58,611 nt of DNA from Pseudomonadota bacterium (lineage in GTDB: Bacteria; Pseudomonadota; Alphaproteobacteria; Sphingomonadales; Sphingomonadaceae), in contig JAEZIO010000077.1 in NCBI GenBank assembly GCA_023436615.1, positions 1 through 58,611 on the forward strand, read 5' to 3'. Shown piece after piece: positions 45,907-55,613 of this stretch (the stretch's first letter is position 1; every line of letters begins with the position of its first letter). The notes below the pieces were generated by a model. That model was not told the origin of the DNA and did no database searches. It saw only the letters and a program-made list of their open reading frames with translations. The translations under genes and the position numbers were made by a program.

Positions 45907-46662
45907 ATGGCGACCAATGTCGTCACGATGCAGCAATTGCTCGAAGCCGGAGCGCACTTCGGCCACCAGACCCATCGCTGGAACCCGCGGATGAAGCCGT
46001 ACATCTTCGGCGACCGCAACGGCGTCCACATCATCGACCTGTCGCAATCGGTGCCGCTATTCGCGCGAGCGCTCGATTTCGTCCAGCAGACCGTCGCGCG
46101 TGGCGGCAAGGTTCTGTTCGTGGGCACGAAGCGGCAGGCACAGGATGCGATCGCCGAAGCGGCCAGGTCGTGCGGACAACATTACGTCAACCACCGGTGG
46201 CTCGGCGGAATGCTCACCAACTGGAAGACGATCTCGAACTCGATCAAGCGCTTCAAGAGCCTTGAGGAGCAGCTGTCGGGCGACACCGCCGGGCTGACCA
46301 AGAAGGAAGTGCTCCAGCTGACCCGCGAACGCGACAAGTTCGAAAAGTCGCTCGGCGGAATCCGCGACATGGGCGGCCTTCCGGACGTCATGTTCGTGAT
46401 CGACACGAACAAGGAAGAGCTGGCCGTCAAGGAAGCCAATGTGCTCGGAATTCCAGTTGTCGCGATCCTGGATTCGAACAGCGACCCGACGGGCATCGCC
46501 TTTCCCGTTCCGGGGAACGACGACGCGAGCCGTGCGATCCGCCTCTACTGCGACGCGGTCGCGGCAGCGGTGAGCGCCGGGCGCAGCGGCGAAGCGCAAT
46601 CGAAGGGCGAGGATGTCGGCGAAATGGCCGAACCTCCCGCCGAGGCCGCGCTGGAAGCCTAA
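45907..46662 (+). CDS. rpsB: 30S ribosomal protein S2
   Basis: S2 joins late in 30S assembly near S1. The 251 residues contain family signatures (QLLEAGAHFGHQTHRWNP, and NHRWLGGMLTNW) and end in an acidic/alanine tail. AAGGAG lies eight bases before the ATG. tsf follows 89 bases later, the usual pairing, with an inverted-repeat pair in between. Confidence 0.98.
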   Translation: MATNVVTMQQLLEAGAHFGHQTHRWNPRMKPYIFGDRNGVHIIDLSQSVPLFARALDFVQQTVARGGKVLFVGTKRQAQDAIAEAARSCGQHYVNHRWLGGMLTNWKTISNSIKRFKSLEEQLSGDTAGLTKKEVLQLTRERDKFEKSLGGIRDMGGLPDVMFVIDTNKEELAVKEANVLGIPVVAILDSNSDPTGIAFPVPGNDDASRAIRLYCDAVAAAVSAGRSGEAQSKGEDVGEMAEPPAEAALEA

Positions 46663-46671
46663 TTTGACGGT

Positions 46672-46735
46672 GCTCCTGCGAAGGCAGGAGCCCAGACCTA
46701 CATAGAGGCGAACGGGACCCCGGCCTTCGCCGGGG
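46672..46735. repeat. Pair of GAAG/CTTC-loop palindromes, REP-like
   Basis: GCTCCTGC-GAAG-GCAGGAGC (46672-46691) and CCCCGGC-CTTC-GCCGGGG (46718-46735) are perfect 8- and 7-bp stems. Their loops are complementary and they face each other across 26 bases. The shared cores GCGAAGGC and GCCTTCGC suggest a dispersed palindromic repeat unit inserted between rpsB and tsf. Confidence 0.6.
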
Positions 46736-46751
46736 AACGAAAGGATTTGAA

Positions 46752-47717
46752 ATGGCTGAGATCACTGCCGCAATGGTCAAGGAGCTTCGCGAGCGCACCG
46801 GCGCCGGCATGATGGACTGCAAGAAGGCGCTGGCCGAGACGAACGGCGACATGGAAGCGGCGGTCGACTGGCTGCGCGCGAAGGGGCTTGCGGCCGCCGC
46901 CAAGAAGGCCGGCCGCACTGCCGCGGAAGGCCTGATCGGCGTCGCCGTCGAAGGCAGTCGCGGGGCGGTCGTCGAAGTAAACTCAGAGACCGACTTCGTG
47001 GCCAAGAACGAGACCTTCCAGGACTTCGTGCGCAACGTTGCCAAGCTGGCTCTAGAGCACGGCGCCGACGTCGAGACGCTCGGCGCCACCGCTTATCCCG
47101 GCGGCGCTACCGTGCAGGAGAAACTGACCGACAACATCGCCAAGATCGGCGAGAACCAGTCGCTTCGCCGCGTTGCGGTGCTCGAGGTCGGGCAGGGAAC
47201 CGTCGTCTCTTACGTCCACAATGCGGTTTCGCCCGGGCTCGGAAAGATCGGCGTGTTGGTCGCGCTGGAGAGTGGCGCGCCGACGGAGACGCTTCAGGGG
47301 CTCGGCAAGCAGATCGCGATGCACATCGCGGCCGCGAACCCGCTCGCCCTCAACGGCGACGATCTGGATCCGGGGCTGATCGAGCGCGAGCGCGCAATCG
47401 CCCTCGAAAAGGCGAAGGAAAGCGGCAAGCCGCAGAACATCGCGGAAAAGATGGTCGAGGGAAGCATTGCCAAGTTCCGCAAGGAGAATGCGCTCCTCTC
47501 GCAGCTGTTCGTCATGGACACCAAGACGCCCGTCGCGGACGTGCTTGCCTCCGCGGCCAAGGAAGCGGGTGCGGGCATTGAGTTGACTGCTTTCGTCCGC
47601 TTCCAGCTCGGCGAAGGCATCGAGCGCGAAGAGAGCGACTTCGCTGCCGAAGTCGCCGCGGCTTCGGGCGTAAAAAAAAACCCGGAGCAGACGGACAAGG
47701 CTGAACCGGTCGCTTGA
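46752..47717 (+). CDS. tsf: Elongation factor Ts
   Basis: EF-Ts recycles EF-Tu by nucleotide exchange. The 321 residues start with the UBA-like helix pair, with RTGAGMMDCKKAL near 16-28. The TDFVAKN motif follows near 82-88 and the coiled-coil/C-terminal module comes after. A run of nine A residues (47672-47680) lies in frame near codon 308, after the usual family end; the last 13 residues form an extra tail. AAAGGA precedes the ATG. Confidence 0.97.
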   Translation: MAEITAAMVKELRERTGAGMMDCKKALAETNGDMEAAVDWLRAKGLAAAAKKAGRTAAEGLIGVAVEGSRGAVVEVNSETDFVAKNETFQDFVRNVAKLALEHGADVETLGATAYPGGATVQEKLTDNIAKIGENQSLRRVAVLEVGQGTVVSYVHNAVSPGLGKIGVLVALESGAPTETLQGLGKQIAMHIAAANPLALNGDDLDPGLIERERAIALEKAKESGKPQNIAEKMVEGSIAKFRKENALLSQLFVMDTKTPVADVLASAAKEAGAGIELTAFVRFQLGEGIEREESDFAAEVAAASGVKKNPEQTDKAEPVA

Positions 47718-47742
47718 ATGTTCGCGTGACGGACAAACGAAG

Positions 47743-47766
47743 GGCGGGGCCTCGGCTCCGCCTTTT
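47743..47766 (+). terminator. Rho-independent terminator after tsf
   Basis: GGCGGGGC-CTCG-GCTCCGCC forms an 8-bp stem with one G-U pair, followed directly by TTTT. It lies 25 bases after tsf and separates rpsB-tsf from the pyrH operon. Confidence 0.75.
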
Positions 47767-47951
47767 CCGCGGCTCGGCGCGCGTGATCTTTGGCGATCTC
47801 TTCCGGCGTCAGGCGCAGAAAGCGCGCAGCCCCCTGCGTGGACAATGCTGCGCTCAAACTTGCTCTGGAGCAAGCAAGGCAGTTGGCAAGGGAGCGGCTG
47901 CGCCATAAAGGCGTGGCCGCCCTTCTTTCATCCTGAGGACAGACCAGCGCG

Positions 47952-48674
47952 ATGAGCCGTCCCCGCTTCAACCGCATCCTGCTGAAGCTCTCTGGCGAGG
48001 CGCTGATGGGGCAGGGGCAGTTCGGCATCGATCCGGACGCGGTGAACGGCCTCGCCGCCGAGATCGCGGCGGCGAAGGCGCAGGGGCACGAGCTGTGTCT
48101 CGTCGTTGGCGGCGGGAACATCTTCCGCGGGATGGCCGCCGCAGCGAAGGGCTTCGATCGCGCCAGCGCCGATTATATGGGAATGCTGGCCACGGTGATG
48201 AACGCACTGGCACTCCAAAACGCGCTCGAGAACCAGGGCGTCGACACTCGTGTCCAGTCCGCCATCCCGATGTCGGCAGTAAGCGAACCCTACATCCGCA
48301 GGCGCGCTCTGCGCCACCTGGAGAAGGGGCGGATCGTCCTGTTCGCCGCCGGCACCGGCAACCCCTATTTCACGACCGACACCGCCGCTGCGCTGCGAGC
48401 GGCGGAAATGGGGTGCGACGCGCTGTTCAAGGGCACCAGCGTCGACGGCGTCTATACGGCAGACCCGAAAAAGGTGTCGGACGCGAAGCGCTACGAAAAG
48501 CTGAGCTTCCACCGCGTGCTCAGCGACGATCTGCGGGTCATGGACGCAGCAGCCGTCGCGTTATGCCGCGACAACAATATTCCGATCGTGGTCTTCAACG
48601 TCCGCCAGCCCGGCAACCTCGCCGAGGTGCTGTCGGGCAAGGGCATGGCAACGATCGTTCAGAACGAGGAGTAA
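47952..48674 (+). CDS. pyrH: UMP kinase
   Basis: PyrH phosphorylates UMP. The 240 residues have the amino-acid-kinase fold signatures LLKLSGEALMG, LVVGGGNIFRG near 49-59 and DTAAALRAAEMGCDALFKGTSVDGVY. GAGGA precedes the ATG. It opens the run through fabZ, 185 bases after the tsf terminator; no strong promoter is evident in that gap. Confidence 0.98.
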   Translation: MSRPRFNRILLKLSGEALMGQGQFGIDPDAVNGLAAEIAAAKAQGHELCLVVGGGNIFRGMAAAAKGFDRASADYMGMLATVMNALALQNALENQGVDTRVQSAIPMSAVSEPYIRRRALRHLEKGRIVLFAAGTGNPYFTTDTAAALRAAEMGCDALFKGTSVDGVYTADPKKVSDAKRYEKLSFHRVLSDDLRVMDAAAVALCRDNNIPIVVFNVRQPGNLAEVLSGKGMATIVQNEE

Positions 48675-48677
48675 GCA

Positions 48678-49238
48678 ATGCCGACGACCATCGATAAATC
48701 CGACCTTCAACGGCGGATGCACGGGGCCGTGGAAGCCTTGAAGCACGATTTGTCGGGACTTCGCACCGGACGAGCGTCCACGGCACTGCTCGATACGATT
48801 CACGTCGAGGTCTATGGCGCCAACATGCCATTGAACCAGGTGGCGACGGTTTCGGTGCCCGAACCGCGAATGCTCACCGTGCAGGTGTGGGACCGGTCCA
48901 ACGTCCAGCCCGTTGAAAAAGCGATACGGTCCGCGGGACTAGGGCTGAACCCGGTGACCGATGGCCAGCTGATCCGCCTGCCGATTCCGGACCTTACCGA
49001 GGAGCGGCGCAAGGAGCTCGCGAAGCTCGTCGGCCAATATGCCGAAAAAGCGAAGGTTGCCGTCCGAAACGTCCGTCGCGACGGCATGGACCATCTCAAG
49101 CAGGACGAGAAGAAGCACGAGATCAGCGAGGACGAGCGCAAGCGGCTCGAGCAGGACGTCCAGAAGTTCACCGACGACACTATCAAGGAAATCGACGACC
49201 TCGCGCACTCGAAGGAAAAGGAAATCCTCGGGCAGTGA
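48678..49238 (+). CDS. frr: Ribosome recycling factor
   Basis: RRF splits terminated ribosomes with EF-G. The 186 residues have the expected two-domain composition with GLRTGRAS near 26-33 and NVRRDGMDHLKQ near 132-143. GAGGAG overlapping the pyrH stop is its ribosome-binding site. The GTG of uppS overlaps its stop. Confidence 0.98.
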   Translation: MPTTIDKSDLQRRMHGAVEALKHDLSGLRTGRASTALLDTIHVEVYGANMPLNQVATVSVPEPRMLTVQVWDRSNVQPVEKAIRSAGLGLNPVTDGQLIRLPIPDLTEERRKELAKLVGQYAEKAKVAVRNVRRDGMDHLKQDEKKHEISEDERKRLEQDVQKFTDDTIKEIDDLAHSKEKEILGQ

Positions 49239-49984
49239 CGGCTTCTCCCGCCGCGGAGGCACCAGCGGCGCTCGTCGGTAACGGCGGTGCCGTCCCGCGC
49301 CACGTAGCGATCATCATGGACGGCAACGGGCGGTGGGCGAAGCAGAAGCACCTTCCTCGCGCCGCAGGCCACAAGGCGGGCGCCGAAGCGGTGCGGCGCA
49401 CCTTGCAGGCTGCTGTCGACGCAGGCGTGGAAGTGCTCACGCTCTACGCCTTCTCGTCGGAGAACTGGCGTCGCTCGGAGCAGGAGATCTCGGATCTCAA
49501 GGGCCTGATGCGCTATTATCTGGAAAAGGAGCTGCGGCGGCTCGTCGAGGAGGGCGTGAAGCTGCGGCTGATCGGGGATTACCGCGCCTTCGGCCCGGAG
49601 ATGGCGGCGCTTCTCGAGGACGCGGTTGAACGCACCGCCGGCAACGACCGGCTCATACTGGTTGTGGCGCTCAATTACGGTTCGCGGCGCGAGCTGGCCC
49701 AAGTCGCCTCGAAGCTTGCCCGACGGGCCGCTGCGGGCGATCTCGATCCAGCTACGATAGACGAATCGGCGATCGCGGCGGAGCTCGATACGGCCGGTTT
49801 GCCCGAGCTCGACCTTCTCATCCGAACGTCCGGCGAGCTTCGCCTGTCAAATTTCCTGCTGTGGCAGTCGGCCTATGCCGAACTGCTGTTCGTGCCGACG
49901 CTCTGGCCCGATTTCGACGAGCAGCATTTCGGTGAGGCGCTCGCCCAATATTCCGCGCGCCAGCGCCGTTTCGGCGGTCGATGA
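49235..49984 (+). CDS. uppS: Undecaprenyl diphosphate synthase
   Basis: UppS condenses isopentenyl units into the C55 lipid carrier for cell-wall precursors. The 249-residue cis-prenyltransferase has the catalytic MDGNGRWAK (Asp29), YAFSSENWRRS and LIRTSGELRLSNFLLWQSAYAE regions. The first 20 residues are an Ala/Pro-rich extension. The start is a GTG overlapping the frr stop; cdsA overlaps its end. Confidence 0.97.
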   Translation: MTASPAAEAPAALVGNGGAVPRHVAIIMDGNGRWAKQKHLPRAAGHKAGAEAVRRTLQAAVDAGVEVLTLYAFSSENWRRSEQEISDLKGLMRYYLEKELRRLVEEGVKLRLIGDYRAFGPEMAALLEDAVERTAGNDRLILVVALNYGSRRELAQVASKLARRAAAGDLDPATIDESAIAAELDTAGLPELDLLIRTSGELRLSNFLLWQSAYAELLFVPTLWPDFDEQHFGEALAQYSARQRRFGGR

Positions 49985-50613
49985 GCGAGCTCGCGATCCG
50001 GAGCCTCAGCGGTGCGGCGATGATCGCCGTCGCGCTGTTGGCGACGCTGCAGGGCGGCTATGTTTTCGCCGTCCTTGCAGCGGCCGCGGCGACTGCCGTC
50101 TTTTACGAGTGGACACGAATCACGCGGGGATGGGGCGCGGGCTGGTACGTCTCGGGATTCGTGTACGCGCTGCTGGCGGCGCTGTCGCTGCTGTGGGTCC
50201 GGGACCGCGCCGACGACGGTCTATCACTGGTCCTGTGGGTGTTCATCGTCGTCTGGTCCACGGATATTGGAGCCTATTTCGCGGGCCGGGCAATCGGCGG
50301 ACCCAAGCTCGCGCCGGCGATCAGCCCCGGCAAAACATGGGCCGGCTTCTACGGAGGGGTCGTCGCGGCAAGCCTTTTCGCCGGCGCCTGGGCGCTGTTC
50401 ACGGATCTGCGGCCGGTCGTGCTTTTGCTTGCACCGCTTTTTTCGGTCGCGTCGCAGGGTGGAGACCTGTTCGAAAGCTGGATGAAGCGAAAGGCAGGGA
50501 TCAAGGATTCGGGCCGCTGGTTGCCAGGCCACGGCGGCGTCTTCGATCGCCTCGACGGCCTGCTCCCGGTCGCGATCCTTGCAGCCGTCGCCGTCATGGC
50601 GAGAGCGGCATGA
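49981..50613 (+). CDS. cdsA: Phosphatidate cytidylyltransferase
   Basis: CdsA makes CDP-diacylglycerol, the precursor used by PssA. The 210-residue membrane protein ends with the signature region KRKAGIKDSGRWLPGHGGVF-DRLDG near 169-192. It is shorter than the 270-285-residue enterobacterial form, lacking N-terminal helices. It overlaps uppS and dxr by four bases each. Confidence 0.95.
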   Translation: MSELAIRSLSGAAMIAVALLATLQGGYVFAVLAAAAATAVFYEWTRITRGWGAGWYVSGFVYALLAALSLLWVRDRADDGLSLVLWVFIVVWSTDIGAYFAGRAIGGPKLAPAISPGKTWAGFYGGVVAASLFAGAWALFTDLRPVVLLLAPLFSVASQGGDLFESWMKRKAGIKDSGRWLPGHGGVFDRLDGLLPVAILAAVAVMARAA

Positions 50614-51770
50614 AACGGCGTATCGCAATCCTCGGCGCAACCGGGTCGGTAGGACGCTCGACACTCGATCTGGTCGAGCGAGCGCCCGACCTGTTCGAAG
50701 TCGAGGCGCTGACGGCCCGCCGAAACGTCGACGCGCTCGCCGACACCGCTCGGCGCACGAACGCCAAGCTGGCGGTAGTCGCCGATGCGGATCGCTACGG
50801 GGATCTTCGCGAGAAGCTCGCCGGCAGCGGTTGCCGCGCCGCCGCCGGCGCCGACGGGCTCCTCGAAGCAGCGACCGGCGACGCCGAGTGGGTAATGGCC
50901 GCCATCGTCGGGTGCGCGGGCCTGCTGCCAACGATGGCGGCGATCGAAAAAGGGAAGACCGTCGCCCTCGCAAACAAGGAAGCGTTGGTGACGGCGGGCG
51001 CGCTGATGACTGACGCGGCCGCCGCCAGCGGTGCCGTCGTCCTTCCCGTCGACAGCGAACATAATGCAATTTTCCAGTGCCTTGCGGGCAATCGTAAACA
51101 AGATGTCTCACGACTGATCCTGACGGCGAGCGGCGGCCCGTTCCGCGAGGCGACGATCCAGCGGATGCGCGACGCCACGCCTGCCGAAGCGGTGGCCCAC
51201 CCCAGATGGTCGATGGGGGCGAAGATTTCCGTCGATTCGGCAACGCTGATGAACAAGGGACTCGAGCTCATCGAAGCGCACCATCTGTTCGGCCTGTCCT
51301 CGGCGAGCATGGACGTCGTCGTGCACCCGCAGTCCGTCGTCCATTCGCTCGTCGAGTTCGTCGACGGCTCGATGCTGGCGCAGCTCGGCAGCGCCGACAT
51401 GCGAATCCCGATCGCCTATACGCTCGCGTGGCCGCGGCGGATGGAGACCCCCGCCGAACGGCTTTCGCTGGTCGAAATCGGCCGGCTCGACTTCGAACGG
51501 CCCGACCTCCAGCGCTTTCCGGCGCTTCGCCTGGCACGCGAAACCCTCGAGAGCGGAGGCGCTGCGCCCGTCATCCTCAATGCCGCGAACGAGGTCGCGG
51601 TCGACGCCTTTCTCAAGGGACGAATCGGTTTTTGCGAGATCAGCTCGCTCGTCGAGCAGGCGCTTGGCGAAATCCAGGCGCCCGCGCCCTCGTCGGTCGC
51701 CGAAGTGGTTGCGCTCGATGAGGAAACCCGCGAACGCACGTCGGCCCTGATCGCCGAAAGCTGTTCTTGA
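50610..51770 (+). CDS. dxr: 1-deoxy-D-xylulose 5-phosphate reductoisomerase
   Basis: DXR commits DXP to the MEP isoprenoid route, feeding UppS. The 386 residues have the NADPH-binding GATGSVGRSTLD at 8-19, the substrate/metal region PVDSEHNAIFQCL near 147-159 and MNKGLELIEAHHLF near 214-227. The ATG at 50610 overlaps the cdsA stop. rseP overlaps its own stop by one base. Confidence 0.97.
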   Translation: MKRRIAILGATGSVGRSTLDLVERAPDLFEVEALTARRNVDALADTARRTNAKLAVVADADRYGDLREKLAGSGCRAAAGADGLLEAATGDAEWVMAAIVGCAGLLPTMAAIEKGKTVALANKEALVTAGALMTDAAAASGAVVLPVDSEHNAIFQCLAGNRKQDVSRLILTASGGPFREATIQRMRDATPAEAVAHPRWSMGAKISVDSATLMNKGLELIEAHHLFGLSSASMDVVVHPQSVVHSLVEFVDGSMLAQLGSADMRIPIAYTLAWPRRMETPAERLSLVEIGRLDFERPDLQRFPALRLARETLESGGAAPVILNAANEVAVDAFLKGRIGFCEISSLVEQALGEIQAPAPSSVAEVVALDEETRERTSALIAESCS

Positions 51771-52888
51771 TGCTCGCCCAACCCCCGCTCTGGCTGATCG
51801 TAATCGCCTTTGTCTGCGCGATCGGGCCGCTCGTTTTCATCCACGAGCTCGGCCATTACCTGGTCGCGCGGCTGTTCGGAGTTGGAGCGGAAACCTTCTC
51901 CATCGGATTCGGAAGGGAGATTGCCGGCTGGACCGATCGGAGGGGAACCCGCTGGAAAGTTGGCTGGCTGCCGCTCGGAGGCTACGTCCGCTTCGTTGAC
52001 GACGAGCATCACGCCGGCGGAAGCGAGAAGGGCGCGTCGAAGGATCCGCGCTCGTTCGCCGGCAAGCCGGTCTGGCAGCGCTTCCTCATCGTGCTCGCCG
52101 GGCCGATGGCGAACTTTGTGCTGGCAATCATCATTTTCGCGGCTTTCTTCGCGATGTTCGGCGTACCGAGGACCCCCAACCTGGTTACCGCGGTGCAGCC
52201 CGGGAGCGCTGCTGCTTCGGCCGGCATCCGCGAAGGCGACCGGATCGAGGCCGTAGGCGGCCAGGAGACAGCGACGTTCGAGGACGTTCAGCGCGTCGTT
52301 GCGCTGCATCCGGGCGAGACGATGACACTGCGCGTTTCTCGCGACGGAAAGCGGGAGGAGATCAGGGCCAGGCTCGGCATTCACGAAGAGCAGGATCGGT
52401 TCGGCCAGAAATACCGGCTCGGCCTGCTCGGAGTCTTTGGAGCAGGGCGCCAGCTCGAACGCGTCGCGGCCGTGGATCTGCTGCCGGAGGCGACCCGCTA
52501 CACCTGGGTGCTGACGGCTACGACGATGGAAGGGCTCGTGCAGATCGTTACCGGGCGGCGTTCGGTCGAGGAGCTCGGCGGGCCGCTGAAGATGGCACAG
52601 GTCGCCGGGCAGCAGGCGTCGCTCGGCCCGTTCCAATTCGTCCAGCTGCTCGCGCTGTTCTCAATTAATCTCGGATTCATCAACCTCTTGCCAGTCCCCA
52701 TGCTGGATGGCGGCCATCTCCTCTTCTACGCTGTCGAGGCGGTCCGGCGCCGGCCGGTCAGCGTCCAGGCGCAGGAATGGGCGTTCCGTGGCGGATTGGC
52801 GCTGCTCCTTGCGCTGCTCCTGTTCACGACGGTGAATGATCTGGGATCATTCGGCGTCTGGGAAGGGCTCGAACGCTTGATTGGCTAG
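51770..52888 (+). CDS. rseP: RseP/RIP family site-2 zinc metalloprotease
   Basis: RseP cleaves transmembrane anti-sigma factors and signal-peptide remnants in the membrane. The 372 residues have HELGH at 25-29 in the first helix, one PDZ domain near 125-200, and the second motif NLLPVPMLDGGHLLFY near 303-318. E. coli RseP has two PDZ domains; only one is evident here. The ATG overlaps the dxr stop by one base. Confidence 0.95.
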   Translation: MLAQPPLWLIVIAFVCAIGPLVFIHELGHYLVARLFGVGAETFSIGFGREIAGWTDRRGTRWKVGWLPLGGYVRFVDDEHHAGGSEKGASKDPRSFAGKPVWQRFLIVLAGPMANFVLAIIIFAAFFAMFGVPRTPNLVTAVQPGSAAASAGIREGDRIEAVGGQETATFEDVQRVVALHPGETMTLRVSRDGKREEIRARLGIHEEQDRFGQKYRLGLLGVFGAGRQLERVAAVDLLPEATRYTWVLTATTMEGLVQIVTGRRSVEELGGPLKMAQVAGQQASLGPFQFVQLLALFSINLGFINLLPVPMLDGGHLLFYAVEAVRRRPVSVQAQEWAFRGGLALLLALLLFTTVNDLGSFGVWEGLERLIG

Positions 52889-52964
52889 GTCGGTTGAGGC
52901 AGGGCAGCACATCCAATTTCGACCGCCCCCCGGGGAGGTCCAGCATCCAAAAAGGCGGGGACGC

Positions 52965-55613
52965 GTGATTTCTGAAAAACCGAGAATTTCCAGGCGCGCA
53001 GGCACCGTGCTTCTCGTCGGGACGATCTTGGGTGGCTGGTCGGCCCCCTTGTTCGCGCAGCAGCCGCAGCCCGCTGCTACCGCTCAAACGGCACCGGCAC
53101 CGGGCCCGGCGGTCGCTGTTGCTCCGCAATCGGGAACGATCCGGTCGATAGCGGTCCGGGGCAACCAGCGCCTCGAACCGGCAACGATCATCTCCTATGC
53201 CGGAATTTCCCCCGGGCAGACCTATACTGCCGAGACGCTCGACCAGGCGTTGAAGGACCTCTACGCGACGGAGCTGTTCACCGACGTCGTGATCGACGGC
53301 GCGCAGACCGGCAACATCGTCATCAACGTCCAGGAAAACCCGGTCATCAACCGCATCGTCCTCGAGGGCAACAAGCGCCTCAAGGAAGACAAGATCACCC
53401 CGGAAATCCAGCTGAAGCCGAGAGAAATCTTCACCCGCTCGAAGGTTCGCGCCGATGTCGACCGGATCATCGAGCTCTACAAACGGCAGGGTCGCTTTGC
53501 CGCTCGCGTCGAGCCCAAGATCGTCCAGCTCGACCAGAATCGCGTGGATCTCATCTTCGAGATTTACGAAGGCCCGGTCTCGAAGGTCCGCCGGATCAAC
53601 GTCATCGGCAACCAGGCGTTCGGCGACGAACGGCTGCGCAAGGAAATGTACACCCGCCAGGCCGGCGGCGTGCTCGGATTCCTCAAGTCGAACGACACCT
53701 ACGACCCCGATCGGCTCGCCGCGGACCAGCAGAAGCTTCGAGCCTTCTACCTCACCGAGGGGTACGCCGACTTCCGCGTGGTTTCGGCGCTGGCAGAGCT
53801 CACGCCGGACCGGCGCGACTTCATCATCACCTACGTCGTCGAAGAGGGGCCGCGGTACAAGTTCGGCACCGTCGACGCCGAGAGCGCGCTTCGCGACCTC
53901 CCGAAAGAGAAGGTGATGCAGCTCGTCGACATGCGCCAGGGCGAGTGGTTCAACGCCAAGGCCGTCGAGGACACGGTCACGTCGCTCAACGAGGTCGCCG
54001 GCAATCTGGGCTATGCGTTCGCCGACATTTCCCCGAACTACAAGCGCAACCCCGACACCCGGACGATGGATGTCACGTTCCGGGTCGGCGAGACGCCGCG
54101 CGTCTACGTCGAGCGCGTCGACATCAATGGCAACACGATCACTCGCGACAAGGTCGTCCGCCGCGAGTTCCGGGTCAACGAAGGCGACGCCTTCAACGCC
54201 ATCAAGATCAAGCGCTCGCAGGACCGGATCCAGTCGCTCGGCTTCTTCCAGGAGAATATCGAGGTCAAGCAGACCGAAGGATCCGGACCGGACCGCGTCG
54301 TTCTCGGCGTCGACGTTCAGGAGAAGGCGACGGGGCAGCTGCAGTTCTCGGCCGGCTATTCGAGCCTCGAGCGCTTCCTGATCTCCCTTGCGGTGCAGCA
54401 GTCGAACTTCCGGGGCATGGGCCAGAGCCTCGATGCGGGCATCAGCTGGTCGCGCTACTCGAAGTCGATCTCCGCGGGCTTCACCGAGCCCTATTTGTTC
54501 GACAAGGAAATCTCGCTCGGCGGCCAGATCTTCCGGCGGCAGTTCAGCAGCTTCAACTTCATCGGCGGCGAGCGCAACACCACCTACGGGCAGGCGAGCA
54601 CAGGCGGCGGTTTCCGCCTCGGTTTCCCGCTCACGGAATTCATGACCTACGGTCTTCGCTACTCGCTCATCCATGACAATGTGACGCTGGGTAAGGATCT
54701 GTATTTCACCGATCCGGACGGTGCTGAAGGCCCGCTTCCGGCGGAGTGCGATCCCCTCAAGGCCGGCCGCTACCTGTGCGACGAGATCGGCAAGCGGCTG
54801 ACGTCGTCACTCGGCCATTCGCTGGTGTATGACGATACCGACGGGATCCATCCGACCCGCGGTCAGCGGCTGACGTTTTCGCAAGACTTCGCGGGTCTCG
54901 GGGGCGACGTGAAATATCTTCGTACCCGCGGCGACGCTACCAAGTACAAGAGCTTCGGCGCCGGTTGGATCCTATCTGGCCATATCGAGGGCGGGTACAT
55001 CCATCCCCTGACGAAGAGCCCGGGGCCAGGCCGCGATCCCATTCGCCTGACGGACCGTTTCTTCGGCACCCAGATGCGTGGGTTCGACATCCGCGGCATC
55101 GGTCCGCGCATCGTCCGCGTCCCATATGATGAAGAAGGCAATTTGACGACCGAGGACGCGACCGGCCGACGGATCAGCGACGCGGTCGGCGGCCATGCCT
55201 ATTACATGGGCCGGATCGAGCTGGAAGTGCCCACCAGTGCCTCGGTCAGAAGCCTGGGTCTGCGCCCGTCGGCGTTCGTCGACATCGGCTCGGTCTGGGG
55301 ACTGAAGACGCCGACGCTCGTCGATCAGGTCGGAGTTTGCATTCCGAACTCCGCCGACCCGGCCGTACCTTCGATCCCGGTAAATCCCGGACAGGTGCCC
55401 GGCGACATCTGCCCGGCCACCGGCTATACGTTCTTCCCCGGCTTCAAGGAGCAGTTCCTTGGCAATTCGCCGAAGCCGAGAATCTCGATCGGCATCGGGG
55501 TCAATTGGGTGTCGCCATTCGGGCCGCTGCGGCTCGATATCGCTAAGGCGATCGTGAAGCAGGAAGGCGACGACACCAAACTCTTCTCATTCAACGTAGG
55601 AACCCAATTCTGA
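52965..55613 (+). CDS. bamA: BamA outer-membrane protein assembly factor
   Basis: BamA inserts beta-barrel proteins into the outer membrane. The 882-residue product has a signal peptide ending SAPLFAQQ, a short Pro/Ala linker, five POTRA domains (about 60-400) and a 16-strand barrel ending in Phe. The conserved barrel segment RGFDIRGIG near 705 is present. The GTG at 52965 gives a normal signal peptide; a TTG at 52881 overlapping rseP would add 28 unusual residues. skp overlaps its stop by one base. Confidence 0.95.
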   Translation: MISEKPRISRRAGTVLLVGTILGGWSAPLFAQQPQPAATAQTAPAPGPAVAVAPQSGTIRSIAVRGNQRLEPATIISYAGISPGQTYTAETLDQALKDLYATELFTDVVIDGAQTGNIVINVQENPVINRIVLEGNKRLKEDKITPEIQLKPREIFTRSKVRADVDRIIELYKRQGRFAARVEPKIVQLDQNRVDLIFEIYEGPVSKVRRINVIGNQAFGDERLRKEMYTRQAGGVLGFLKSNDTYDPDRLAADQQKLRAFYLTEGYADFRVVSALAELTPDRRDFIITYVVEEGPRYKFGTVDAESALRDLPKEKVMQLVDMRQGEWFNAKAVEDTVTSLNEVAGNLGYAFADISPNYKRNPDTRTMDVTFRVGETPRVYVERVDINGNTITRDKVVRREFRVNEGDAFNAIKIKRSQDRIQSLGFFQENIEVKQTEGSGPDRVVLGVDVQEKATGQLQFSAGYSSLERFLISLAVQQSNFRGMGQSLDAGISWSRYSKSISAGFTEPYLFDKEISLGGQIFRRQFSSFNFIGGERNTTYGQASTGGGFRLGFPLTEFMTYGLRYSLIHDNVTLGKDLYFTDPDGAEGPLPAECDPLKAGRYLCDEIGKRLTSSLGHSLVYDDTDGIHPTRGQRLTFSQDFAGLGGDVKYLRTRGDATKYKSFGAGWILSGHIEGGYIHPLTKSPGPGRDPIRLTDRFFGTQMRGFDIRGIGPRIVRVPYDEEGNLTTEDATGRRISDAVGGHAYYMGRIELEVPTSASVRSLGLRPSAFVDIGSVWGLKTPTLVDQVGVCIPNSADPAVPSIPVNPGQVPGDICPATGYTFFPGFKEQFLGNSPKPRISIGIGVNWVSPFGPLRLDIAKAIVKQEGDDTKLFSFNVGTQF

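Noticed and set aside
47671..47690. Programmed frameshift at the A9 run of tsf
   Set aside because: A slippery A-AAA-AAC is present, but the -1 frame stops after seven codons and the site is beyond the usual EF-Ts end, so no functional product difference is expected.
49875..51770. A 631-codon protein fusing a cdsA-region frame to dxr
   Set aside because: The extra 245 codons are an alternate frame of cdsA with arginine-rich composition; the dxr start at 50610 is standard.
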